A stretch of DNA of 64,000 bases. Origin: Ruminococcus sp. Lineage in GTDB: Bacteria > Bacillota > Clostridia > Oscillospirales > Ruminococcaceae. Every line of letters begins with the position of its first letter. Position 1 is the first letter of the stretch. This document shows positions 1 through 7,546 of this stretch, piece by piece. The stretch is taken from positions 1-64,000 of the forward strand of contig NZ_JAHZAX010000005.1 in NCBI RefSeq assembly GCF_019423705.1, written 5' to 3'. The notes under the pieces were generated by a model. The model was not told where the DNA came from. It was given only the letters and a program-made list of their open reading frames with translations, and did no database searches. Made by a program: the position numbers and the translations under genes.

Positions 1-198
1 TGCTACGGCAGGGAGCATATGTATCTTGCATTGCAGCAGAGAAAGGCTGCCGGGAAAACTGACATTGACATTCCCTGTGAAGCTGTATGTGTCAAGTTTT
101 ATTATACAGGATTACTTCTTACTTTAAATTTTCAATTTGCAGTTTGCGATTTGCTATTTGCGCCGGATATCTTCCTGCCCTGTAATGTAAAGCATTAG
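1..198 (+). CDS. possible 3' end of an unrecognised gene (partial)
   Basis: Frame 1 is open from the window edge to a TAG at 196-198. It encodes about 65 residues beginning CYGREHMYLALQQRKAAG. The first 45 residues have ordinary protein-like composition and faintly resemble the C-terminal ligand domain of a TetR regulator. The last 20 are low in complexity because of repeated TTTGC units at about 130-160, and they overlap the convergent TetR gene by 45 nt. The real gene may therefore have ended earlier and been extended by a frameshift, or the frame may be open by chance. The start lies outside the window, so no function can be assigned. Confidence 0.25.
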   Translation, partial: CYGREHMYLALQQRKAAGKTDIDIPCEAVCVKFYYTGLLLTLNFQFAVCDLLFAPDIFLPCNVKH

Positions 199-756
199 GT
201 GGCGCAGCAAAAACGTTATGTTGTCCTCCAGCGCCTCTTCGCAGAAAAGCTTTCGGTTCTCGATCATCAAATTAATGGTCTTGACCGTGTTCGCAACGTA
301 ACCAAGGTCAACATCGCTGCGGACGTTCTCGATAAATCCCAGCACAAACGCCGTTTCCTTTTTTGCGTGATCGCTTTCAAAGAAAACTTTTGTGTGCTCG
401 TCATTTTTCAGCCAAGCGATATCATCGCCGCTGATGTGGCAGAAAAACGAGTTTTCAGGCGTGAAAAGACTGCTGTAAGTCTTGTAAAACTCCTCAGCAG
501 GAACTTTCTTTTTGTCGCCCATTTCAGTGTATATCCGATCGTAAGCTTTCTGATCGTAATCGCTTATTATCGCATACGCCAATGCGCCTTTCGAGTCGAA
601 AAAGCTGTAAAACGTGCCCTTTGCAATGCCAACGCTTTCCGCAAGCTCCGCAACCGTGGTGTTTTTTATGCCCTTTTCCTCGAACAATTTCATCGCCGCC
701 GATTTTATTTCACCCTCGATCTCTTTTCGCCGATCACTTGAAAAAATCACAGGCAT
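154..756 (-). CDS. TetR/AcrR family transcriptional regulator
   Basis: A 200-residue protein of normal TetR length. Residues about 12-60 form the N-terminal DNA-binding three-helix unit: AAMKLFEEKGIKNTTVAELA, then GIAKGTFYSFFDSKGAL, the classic TetR recognition-helix pattern. The rest is an all-helical ligand and dimer domain whose inducer cannot be read from sequence. The ATG at 756 follows GGAGGTGAGAA, a good ribosome site. A perfect 8-bp inverted repeat (777-804) sits just upstream and probably serves autoregulation. No target gene is divergent and close; the next plus-strand gene, a c-di-GMP enzyme at 1052, has its own promoter. The family call is secure, the regulon unknown. Confidence 0.9.
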   Translation of the reverse strand: MPVIFSSDRRKEIEGEIKSAAMKLFEEKGIKNTTVAELAESVGIAKGTFYSFFDSKGALAYAIISDYDQKAYDRIYTEMGDKKKVPAEEFYKTYSSLFTPENSFFCHISGDDIAWLKNDEHTKVFFESDHAKKETAFVLGFIENVRSDVDLGYVANTVKTINLMIENRKLFCEEALEDNITFLLRHLMLYITGQEDIRRK

Positions 757-776
757 TTTCTCACCTCCAAGCCGCT

Positions 777-804
777 AAATGACCAAACACTAAATCGGTC
801 ATTT
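777..804. promoter_or_regulatory. probable TetR operator (inverted repeat)
   Basis: AAATGACC at 777-784 and GGTCATTT at 797-804 are perfect 8-bp arms separated by 12 nt, about 20 nt upstream of the TetR start codon. A second, nested repeat, TAAAT/ATTTA, flanks CGGTC at 791-805. Position and symmetry fit an autoregulatory site for a TetR dimer; binding is inferred. Confidence 0.6.
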
Positions 805-963
805 ATATATTAGCACTTCCTAACCAACTTGTCAAAGGGGGTTCGTAATTTTTTGTTGTGATGATATTATTTCACTGTAAGCAACAAATTAAAAATTCTA
901 TAAACTTTGAGTAAATTATATAACACTTAGCTCAAAAATTCATAGTATGTTATTTTTATCCTG

Positions 964-992
964 TTGGAAATCCTATATAAATGGTGTATAAT
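964..992 (+). promoter_or_regulatory. sigma-A type promoter for the GGDEF/HD-GYP gene
   Basis: TTGGAA at 964-969, a 17-nt spacer and a perfect TATAAT at 987-992 lie 60 nt before the GTG start at 1052. Confidence 0.65.
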
Positions 993-1051
993 GAAAATGT
1001 AATATAATGCGTGAATAACTCGATCTCTGTCATAGAAAGTGGGGCAGCGTT

Positions 1052-3025
1052 GTGGAAGTAATAAGTGCGTTAAAGACTGATAAAGATGCAGGCACTCAAA
1101 TGTCCAAAGAACAGGTCAAACAAGATATGAACGACCTTGGCAAGTTATTTGACTATGTCCGTCTGCTGAAAGCGGACGAGGTGGGCGGTGTTGCAAAAAA
1201 AACGCCTGTTGACGACAGGCTGAGACCCTGCAAGTGCTATGATTTTTGGAATAAGGAATCCCAATGCGAAAATTGCATTTCTATGAAAGCTCTCTATGAG
1301 AAAAGGCAGCGCACAAAACTTGAGATTATGGGCTCTGACGTGTTTCAGGTTTTCGCACGATATGTTGTCGTTGATGGCGAACCTTGCGTGATCGAGTATA
1401 TAAAACGCCTCGATGAGGACTCTCTCGTAGGTTTTGATAATAATGAAAATCTGAAAAATAAGCTCTCGAAGTATCAGAAAGAGCTTTATCGTGACGCTTT
1501 GACAGGTGCTTATAATCGTCGCTATTTTGAGGATAAGATCAAAAATTCCCGTATGAGCGCAGGTGTTGTTATGATCGACGTTGACGACTTTAAGCTTTAT
1601 AACGATACCTGCGGCCACGACGTCGGCGACCTTGTGCTTGATACGATCGTCAAAGTTATCCGAAAGTGCATAAGAAAATCTGATATCTTGGTGCGTTATG
1701 GCGGTGATGAATTTCTCCTCGTTATGCCCGAGATCAATGAAGAAGATTTCCCAATAAAGCTCAAACAGATCCAGCGCAGGATAAATAATTGCGACATTCC
1801 TGGCTATTCAAAAATACACGTTTCTGTAAGTATCGGCGGCGTGTTGGCCGATGATGAACCCCTTGAGGACGCTGCTACTCGTGCTGATAAGCTTATGTAT
1901 CAAGCTAAGACGCAAAAAAATATCGTTGTAACCGAAAATACTGAGCTTAAACTCAAAACTGACAGTAAGAAAGAAAAAGTGCTGATCGTTGACGATTCCG
2001 AGATGAACCGTGAGATACTGTCGGAAATGCTCAGCAACGAATATGATATTTTGGAAGCTGCTGATGGCAAAGAGTGTCTGCAGCTGCTCAGTGACCTCGG
2101 TTCTGAGATATCCGTGGTTCTGCTGGATATAGTTATGTCGGGAATGGACGGCTTTGAGGTGCTGAATGTGATGAACGATCACCGCTGGCTAGATGATATC
2201 CCTGTTATAATGATATCAAGTGAGGACTCTGTTGACTCTATCCGCCGTGCATACGGCCTTGGCGTGTCTGATTATATAAGCCGACCGTTTGACGCAAAAG
2301 TCGTCTATCAGCGTGTGGACAATACCATAAAGCTTTATGCAAAGCAGCGTAAGCTTCTTTCTCTCGTAACAGATCAGATGCGTGAAAAAGAGAAAAACAA
2401 CGAAATGATGATCGCAATTCTCAGCCATATCGTTGAGTTCAGAAACGGCGAGGGCGGCAAGCACGTTTTGCATATCAAATGTCTGACGGAAATGCTCCTC
2501 GACAGGCTGCTCCAAAAGACTGATAAATATATGATGAACTCATTTGAACGCTACCTTATCTCGCTGGCAGCTTCGCTTCACGATATCGGCAAGATAGGCA
2601 TTGATGAGAATATACTCAACAAGCCTGCAAAGCTCACAAAAGAAGAGTTTGAGGAGATGAAAAAGCATACCGTTATTGGCGAGTCAATGCTTAAAGGGTT
2701 GGACTTTTACGCCGACGAGCCGCTTATACGGGTGGCGTTGCAGATATGCCGCTGGCACCATGAGCGTTATGACGGATGTGGCTATCCCGACGGCTTGAAG
2801 GGCGACGAGATACCGATATCGGCGCAGATAGTTTCCCTTGCGGACGTTTATGACGCATTGGTGAGCGAGCGTGTTTATAAAAAGGCATACAGCCACGAAA
2901 AAGCTATCAGTATGATACTTGGCGGCGAGTGCGGTACGTTCAATCCGCTGCTGCTTGAATGTCTTGCTGATATACAGGACAAGCTGAAAGTCGTGTTTGC
3001 CGATAATGATAGTAATGAAGAATAA
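1052..3025 (+). CDS. GGDEF - receiver - HD-GYP three-domain c-di-GMP signalling protein
   Basis: 657 residues. An N-terminal sensory region (1-135) carries a cysteine cluster (CKC, then CENC, around residues 67-85) in a PAS-like context. A GGDEF diguanylate cyclase domain follows (about 148-300) with an intact RYGGDEF motif near residue 216, so synthesis of c-di-GMP is plausible. Next is a CheY-like receiver (about 308-430) with KVLIVDDSEMNRE and a phospho-acceptor Asp in LLDIVM near 359. An HD-GYP phosphodiesterase domain ends the protein (about 450-650) with SLHDIGKIG, HHERYDGCGYP and SLADVYDAL. The protein could thus make and break the same messenger under phosphorylation control. It starts with GTG after a weak GTGGGG-type site. 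The HPt remnant at 3105 may be its former phosphodonor partner. No signal peptide or membrane segment was seen. Confidence 0.93.
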   Translation: MEVISALKTDKDAGTQMSKEQVKQDMNDLGKLFDYVRLLKADEVGGVAKKTPVDDRLRPCKCYDFWNKESQCENCISMKALYEKRQRTKLEIMGSDVFQVFARYVVVDGEPCVIEYIKRLDEDSLVGFDNNENLKNKLSKYQKELYRDALTGAYNRRYFEDKIKNSRMSAGVVMIDVDDFKLYNDTCGHDVGDLVLDTIVKVIRKCIRKSDILVRYGGDEFLLVMPEINEEDFPIKLKQIQRRINNCDIPGYSKIHVSVSIGGVLADDEPLEDAATRADKLMYQAKTQKNIVVTENTELKLKTDSKKEKVLIVDDSEMNREILSEMLSNEYDILEAADGKECLQLLSDLGSEISVVLLDIVMSGMDGFEVLNVMNDHRWLDDIPVIMISSEDSVDSIRRAYGLGVSDYISRPFDAKVVYQRVDNTIKLYAKQRKLLSLVTDQMREKEKNNEMMIAILSHIVEFRNGEGGKHVLHIKCLTEMLLDRLLQKTDKYMMNSFERYLISLAASLHDIGKIGIDENILNKPAKLTKEEFEEMKKHTVIGESMLKGLDFYADEPLIRVALQICRWHHERYDGCGYPDGLKGDEIPISAQIVSLADVYDALVSERVYKKAYSHEKAISMILGGECGTFNPLLLECLADIQDKLKVVFADNDSNEE

Positions 3026-3104
3026 TGATTTTTACAGAGATAGACCAATATGGAGATATTGTGATATTCGTATTAATGTGTAAGACAATTCAGGAGTGAA
3101 CAGA

Positions 3105-3254
3105 ATGACGATAAAAGAGTGTTATGCGAAAATGGGTGCATACCCTCAGGGCGTGTGACTTGATCTCGGCTTTGACGATCTCTATGCGCCTAGTGCGTAG
3201 CTTACAGAAAAACTGAGAGGCAGAAAGCTTGAAGGTTATGAATCGCTGCACGGC
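3105..3254 (+). pseudogene. decayed HPt (histidine phosphotransfer) domain gene
   Basis: An ATG at 3105 preceded by AGGAGTG opens MTIKECYAKMG, which resembles the N-terminus of small clostridial HPt proteins. TGA at 3156 interrupts it. The same frame continues LDLGFDDLYAPSA, TAG at 3198, then LTEKLRGRKLEGYESL, resembling the segment after the active histidine of HPt domains. The phospho-accepting His segment (normally HTLKG) is missing, so the remnant has an internal in-frame deletion plus two stops. The second stop looks like a GAG to TAG change. It lies directly behind a protein with a receiver domain, where a phosphotransfer partner would make sense. Family assignment comes from motif memory, not a search. 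Confidence 0.5.
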
Positions 3255-3274
3255 ACGGTCTGTGCAGCTTTTTT
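3245..3274 (+). terminator. rho-independent terminator
   Basis: GCTGCAC (3245-3251) pairs perfectly with GTGCAGC (3262-3268) and is followed by six T. It ends the GGDEF/HPt-remnant transcript just before the sensor kinase. Confidence 0.75.
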
Positions 3275-3304
3275 GTTTATACTGATTTGAAAGGGGCGGT
3301 GGCA

Positions 3305-4633
3305 TTGCTGCTTAATGATGATTTTGTCTATAAAATAGTTTATTGTATCGCCTATGCCTTCAACGGCTTTATCGTTTATACATTTATGTCCACCTTTTTC
3401 GACACGGAATCTCTCCGTGTCCGCAAGGGTACAAGAGACCTTTGTTATATTGCATATGTTGTTATAACGAGCGCAGTTTATCTTATCTGGAATATAGCTA
3501 TAGTGAATCTTGTCGCCAATGTGGCAGGGCTTATCGGGCTTACGCTGCTTTATTCCTCATCAAAGCAGGAGAGGATAACGGCGGCATTTTATACATACTT
3601 TTTCCTATTCGCCTCCGAGATCGTGGTGTATTTGCTGACGGGCTACAATATGATACCCGTCTTTGAACAGGGCTATTACCGTGATATCTTCGGCGCAATA
3701 ATCTGCCGAGTGCTGTCATTCATCTGTGCCCTGCTGCTGAAAAACTTCAAAGCGCTGAAAAATAAGCAGAACGTGCCTGCTGTGCTGTGGTTCGCTTCGG
3801 TTTTCGTGCCGCTGTCAACGCTGATAATACAGACTATCATAATCTACTTTGTGGCAAACAGGTATGTGCTCATAATCTCAGTTTGTATGGTGGTGCTGCT
3901 CAATATCGTGTCTTTCACCCTTTATGATGGTCTTAATAAAATGTACACCGATAAAATGGAGAGCGCCCTTATCGAGCAGGAAAGAGAGCTTTATTATAAC
4001 CAATGCCTTATAATGCAGTCCTCCGCCGATGGCTTGAAAAAGTTTCGCCACGATATAAGCAACCACCTTTCGGCAATTTACGAAATGCTGGAAAACAAAA
4101 GCTATGAGGACGCTGAAAGCTATGTCGGTTCGCTTATAAATATCAACAAAGCCAGCGTGGTGTATTCTCAGTCGGGCAATGTCATAATCGACAGCATTTT
4201 GAACTTCAAGCTCCAACAGCTTTCCGATATGGGCACGGACATAAGCTCTGAGATAACTATTCCGAAAGACCTGTCCCTTAATGCAGCCGATATGACCACC
4301 ATACTTTCTAATATGATCGACAACGCAAGGGAAGCCCTTGAAAAGACCGACAATAAGACCTATTCTATCAGCATTGTTTATACCAAAGGCAGACTGATGA
4401 TTCGTCAGCAAAATTCTTTCAGCGGTGATGTAAAGGTCGAAAACGGCAGGCTTGCCACCATTAAAAAGAACGCCGCTGACCACGGCTACGGCCTTGAAAA
4501 TATCCGTGATACCGCAGAAAAATACGGCGGCTTTTTCAAGACCGATCATAGCGGCGACCTATTCACAACGGACGTGCTTCTGTATATAAAGCTGACAGAT
4601 GATAACAAGGACAAGAATATGAAAACTGCGTGA
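3305..4633 (+). CDS. GHKL-type sensor histidine kinase (AgrC/VirS-like), orphan
   Basis: About 442 residues. The N-terminal half holds roughly six hydrophobic segments typical of peptide-sensing kinases. A dimerisation/phospho-acceptor motif KKFRHDISNHL follows (His near 249), then a GHKL ATPase domain with N box MIDNAREALE (about 336) and glycine box HGYGLENIRDTAEKYGG (about 394). This is the layout of AgrC-like receptors, which sense cyclic peptides and signal to LytTR regulators. I chose the TTG at 3305 because AAAGGGGCGG precedes it by 8 nt; an upstream TTG at 3287 has no ribosome site. No response regulator is adjacent. The window does contain an agrD-agrB pair at 20049-20773 and a LytTR protein at 58546, so functional partnership is possible but not shown. 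Confidence 0.85.
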   Translation: MLLNDDFVYKIVYCIAYAFNGFIVYTFMSTFFDTESLRVRKGTRDLCYIAYVVITSAVYLIWNIAIVNLVANVAGLIGLTLLYSSSKQERITAAFYTYFFLFASEIVVYLLTGYNMIPVFEQGYYRDIFGAIICRVLSFICALLLKNFKALKNKQNVPAVLWFASVFVPLSTLIIQTIIIYFVANRYVLIISVCMVVLLNIVSFTLYDGLNKMYTDKMESALIEQERELYYNQCLIMQSSADGLKKFRHDISNHLSAIYEMLENKSYEDAESYVGSLININKASVVYSQSGNVIIDSILNFKLQQLSDMGTDISSEITIPKDLSLNAADMTTILSNMIDNAREALEKTDNKTYSISIVYTKGRLMIRQQNSFSGDVKVENGRLATIKKNAADHGYGLENIRDTAEKYGGFFKTDHSGDLFTTDVLLYIKLTDDNKDKNMKTA

Positions 4634-4649
4634 TAAGGCGATAAATGCC

Positions 4650-4678
4650 TTGACTTTATGCGCAAAATGTGGTAATAT
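4650..4678 (+). promoter_or_regulatory. strong sigma-A type promoter
   Basis: TTGACT at 4650-4655, a 17-nt spacer and TAATAT at 4673-4678. Transcription would start near 4685, giving a leader of about 265 nt before the lipoprotein gene at 4951. Confidence 0.7.
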
Positions 4679-4685
4679 GTTTATT

Positions 4686-4950
4686 GATAACTATGTGCGA
4701 AAATTCTTTCGGCTTTGCGGGAGTTTTAGCTGAAAGTAATTCCGTAAGTATCAAAAGTATTAAAGGCAAAAGACCCGACATTGGCAGCGAAAAAAATGAG
4801 ATATCAGGATTTAGATATGCTGCCTTAAAGTCGTAACGAATAGGGAGCAGATAAAGTTTGTTCACCCGGGTCAGAAAGAGAAAGAAGCTGACCTTGTTTT
4901 CAAAGTCTTTTTAGCAAGGCTTAAAAAAGACTTGTATAAAGAGGTTCGTT
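4686..4950 (+). promoter_or_regulatory. long 5' leader with two hairpins
   Basis: The stretch between promoter and lipoprotein gene is unusually long. Its 3' end folds into two clear hairpins: GGTCAG/CTGACC (4869-4893) and a long A/T-rich stem in which CAAAGTCTTTTTA (4901-4913) pairs with TAAAAAAGACTTG (4921-4933) apart from small bulges. The second stands just upstream of the ribosome site AAGAGG. A 47-codon frame (4693-4836, MCENSFGFAGVLAES...) lies inside but has no ribosome site. The arrangement could be a cis-regulatory leader; no known riboswitch class was recognised. Confidence 0.4.
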
Positions 4951-6006
4951 ATGAAAAAGATAATTTTGGCGCTGTGTTTGTGCGTCGTAGCTGCGGCAGT
5001 TGGCTGCGGCAAAAGTGTAAGCTCTTCCAGCTCTGCGGATATAAAGGGAAGTTCTTCGGCAGTAATGGCCGAGGCTGATATCACCGATGATAGCGGAGTG
5101 GACAAGAGTGACAAAGATGATAAAAAACAAAAGCTTGAGAAATATGTAAATGAGCAAGTCGAAGAGGCTGTCGAGGATAATAAGCCCGAAAGCTTTAACG
5201 TTGACGGTGATTATAACTTCTATTACGATGGCTTTGACAAGGTTTATTCTAATGACAAGCTGAAAAAGTGCTTTGACAAGCTTGAAAAGATATGCGATGA
5301 GGCTGATTTTGATCTGTCTTTTTCGTATCAAAGTATGACCAGCAATGTAATCGTTTCCCACAACACTTATACGAGATATCTGACTTGCAGTACCATTAAA
5401 GCGCCTTATGTAAAGTCGCTTTTGCAGCAGGGTATCGACCTCGATACCGAGATAACTAGATATGATTGCTGGGACGGCGATGATGGCATGATAGCTCTCG
5501 AGCCATATGGCACAAAGCACACCGCAAAGGAGCTTATTGAGTATGCCATACAGGAATCGGACAACACCGCATATTACCTGCTGTGGAGGACTTTCGGCTA
5601 TTATCAGTTCAACCAAAACCTGTATTCTCTAGGTGCGAATTGTACCCTTGGCGATAGCTGGATATTTACATATTGTACCGTAACGGATATGGCAAAGTGC
5701 TATAAGGATATTTACGATTTTGCTGAGGAAAACGAGCAGGGCAAGTGGCTTATAAGCCTTATGGAGGATACCGACCTTGAAACGCAGATAACTGCGGCGC
5801 TAGGCGGAAAGTATGATGTCGCCCACAAGTATGGCTCTGAGTTCAATGAATCGAATTTCCACGATTGCGCTATTGTCTATGCCGATTCGCCTTTCGTGCT
5901 TTGTATTTTCACGAATCAAATGCCCGAAACGGAAGAAAGCTGTAAAGTGTTTAAGGATCTTGCAAAGGTCTTTGACGATATAAACAATCTTATTGCAGAA
6001 AATTAG
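4951..6006 (+). CDS. lipoprotein with class A beta-lactamase-like serine hydrolase domain
   Basis: 351 residues. The N-terminus MKKIILALCLCVVAAAVGC is a lipoprotein signal with Cys as the lipidated residue, followed by a Ser-rich and then acidic linker to about residue 75. The C-terminal domain keeps the penicillin-interacting triad in order: S147-T-I-K (SxxK), S203-D-N and K293-Y-G in place of KTG. These place it in the beta-lactamase/PBP-like serine hydrolase fold, anchored outside the membrane. Whether it cleaves beta-lactams, cell-wall peptides or neither is open; the general Glu166 region of true class A enzymes is not clearly matched. The ATG at 4951 follows AAGAGGTTCGTT. It has its own promoter at 4650. 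Confidence 0.82.
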   Translation: MKKIILALCLCVVAAAVGCGKSVSSSSSADIKGSSSAVMAEADITDDSGVDKSDKDDKKQKLEKYVNEQVEEAVEDNKPESFNVDGDYNFYYDGFDKVYSNDKLKKCFDKLEKICDEADFDLSFSYQSMTSNVIVSHNTYTRYLTCSTIKAPYVKSLLQQGIDLDTEITRYDCWDGDDGMIALEPYGTKHTAKELIEYAIQESDNTAYYLLWRTFGYYQFNQNLYSLGANCTLGDSWIFTYCTVTDMAKCYKDIYDFAEENEQGKWLISLMEDTDLETQITAALGGKYDVAHKYGSEFNESNFHDCAIVYADSPFVLCIFTNQMPETEESCKVFKDLAKVFDDINNLIAEN

Positions 6007-6041
6007 ACGGGGGAACTTGTCTTAAAATGGGAGGAAAATTT

Positions 6042-7478
6042 ATGAGCGAATACAAAATCTATTCTTTGCATATGGGCAAAGCAAAGTGCGCTGTCGATCT
6101 TGGCGACGGCTCTGAGAGAGGCGAGTATGTAAATCAGGATTACATTCTCAACAAAATGGGCAGACCGCATAGAAGCATTAGCCTTATGTACTGCTACTAT
6201 CCGCTGGATAAGGAGTTCCCCGGAAGAATTTCCGAGGTTATGAAGGACGCTGATATCTCATTTGCTTGGGATTATCCATATGACGACTATTTCACATACA
6301 AGGGCGGCCTTGAGGGCAACACCGAGGGCGAGCCATTCACATTTATGAGAGACGTAAGACGTCACGGACAGGACGTTACTCTCACACTCACTATCGATCC
6401 ACACGTTTCCGACGAGCAGCTTATCGCTATCGCCAACGATCTGAGACCATTCGGCAGACTGCTTCTTAGAATCAATCACGAAGCAACAGGCAACTGGTTC
6501 TCATTCAACAAGAGATGTACATATCAAGAAGTTGCAGATTTCTATTGCCGCTTCAACAAGATACTCAAGGAGCACGCTCCGAACGTTTCCACCATCCTTT
6601 GTATCGGCGGCGTTGAAGACCCTAACAAGAATGAGATCGAAAAGGAAGCTGAGTTCTCACAGGCTGTCAAGAAAACTGACATCTGGTCTGTTGACAAGTA
6701 TATGGCGCTCCATTGGGGTTGGCCTTATGACGTTGCCGAAAGAGGCGGCACAAGCCATAAGAGAGACACAGTTAAGGCAACATACGATATGACAAAGCGT
6801 TCTTTCGAGAGATTCAAAGAGATCAACGGCGGTGTTGCAAAGCCAATGGTAATGAGCGAATTTAATGCCGACGGCGACGTTACAGGTCCATACGATCAGG
6901 CAGCAATGGTAAAGGAATTCTGCGATATGCTCAAAGCCGACGGTGAAAACTGGTTCTCTGGCTTTACATTCTATCAGTTCAGAGACAGAGGCCGTCTCGG
7001 ACTTGAAATTCAAGACCCGAACTATGCAGATTGCGGTATCGAGCAGCCTGTTATGAAAACCTATAAGGAAATTATTCACGACGATTTCTTCAAGCCTTCA
7101 ATGACAAGGGGCGAAGAGGTAACGCTCCCTTGCAAACTCCGCTGGGGCGGCTCAGAGGACGCAGAGGGTCTCGAGATCCCACTCCACTTTGAGAAGAACC
7201 CACACTTCTGCGAAGTTACATTTGATGATGATTCCAACATTATGATGGAGATCAACGGCAAATGGTTCTATAAGTCACCTGAGGCAAAGACTATCGACCT
7301 TATGGCAGCGTTCTTTGAGAAGCCGCTGGAGGGCGAAGCTGACCTCACTCTGAGACTGTTCGCACCTCCTGCAAGCGGCGAGAACGACCTCTCCATTGAG
7401 GACGGACTTATGAACAGCTATACAGAGATCAAGAAGCTCCCTGATATCCGTATCAGATTTGAACCTGTTGAGCTTTAA
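6042..7478 (+). CDS. GH26-like (clan GH-A) glycoside hydrolase, cytoplasmic
   Basis: 478 residues from the ATG at 6042, preceded by GGGAGGAAAATTT. The in-frame ATG at 6027 lies inside this ribosome site and was rejected. Residues about 10-350 look like a TIM barrel: RLLLRINHEATGNWF supplies a HE acid/base (E147), as in GH26 mannanases, and KPMVMSEFNADGD supplies a probable nucleophile (E273). A smaller beta-rich C-terminal domain follows. There is no signal peptide, so it would act on imported oligosaccharides. Codon use is strongly biased (AAG, ATC, AAC, AGA, GGC), as in tsf and rpsB, which suggests high expression. Substrate is not determined; beta-mannoside is the family guess. A strong terminator follows at 7509. 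Confidence 0.72.
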   Translation: MSEYKIYSLHMGKAKCAVDLGDGSERGEYVNQDYILNKMGRPHRSISLMYCYYPLDKEFPGRISEVMKDADISFAWDYPYDDYFTYKGGLEGNTEGEPFTFMRDVRRHGQDVTLTLTIDPHVSDEQLIAIANDLRPFGRLLLRINHEATGNWFSFNKRCTYQEVADFYCRFNKILKEHAPNVSTILCIGGVEDPNKNEIEKEAEFSQAVKKTDIWSVDKYMALHWGWPYDVAERGGTSHKRDTVKATYDMTKRSFERFKEINGGVAKPMVMSEFNADGDVTGPYDQAAMVKEFCDMLKADGENWFSGFTFYQFRDRGRLGLEIQDPNYADCGIEQPVMKTYKEIIHDDFFKPSMTRGEEVTLPCKLRWGGSEDAEGLEIPLHFEKNPHFCEVTFDDDSNIMMEINGKWFYKSPEAKTIDLMAAFFEKPLEGEADLTLRLFAPPASGENDLSIEDGLMNSYTEIKKLPDIRIRFEPVEL

Positions 7479-7508
7479 TAAGCTAGTGAAAATCAAATAG
7501 CGAAAAAT

Positions 7509-7536
7509 AAAAGGACGGCTTTGACCGTCCTTTTTT
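7509..7536. terminator. bidirectional rho-independent terminator
   Basis: AAAGGACGG (7510-7518) and CCGTCCTTT (7525-7533) form a stem with T-runs on both strands, between convergent genes ending at 7478 and 7547. Confidence 0.85.
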
Positions 7537-7546
7537 GCGTTATAAA

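Noticed and set aside
4693..4836. 47-codon frame in the leader of the lipoprotein gene
   Set aside because: ATG present but no Shine-Dalgarno sequence; kept only as a note in the leader entry.
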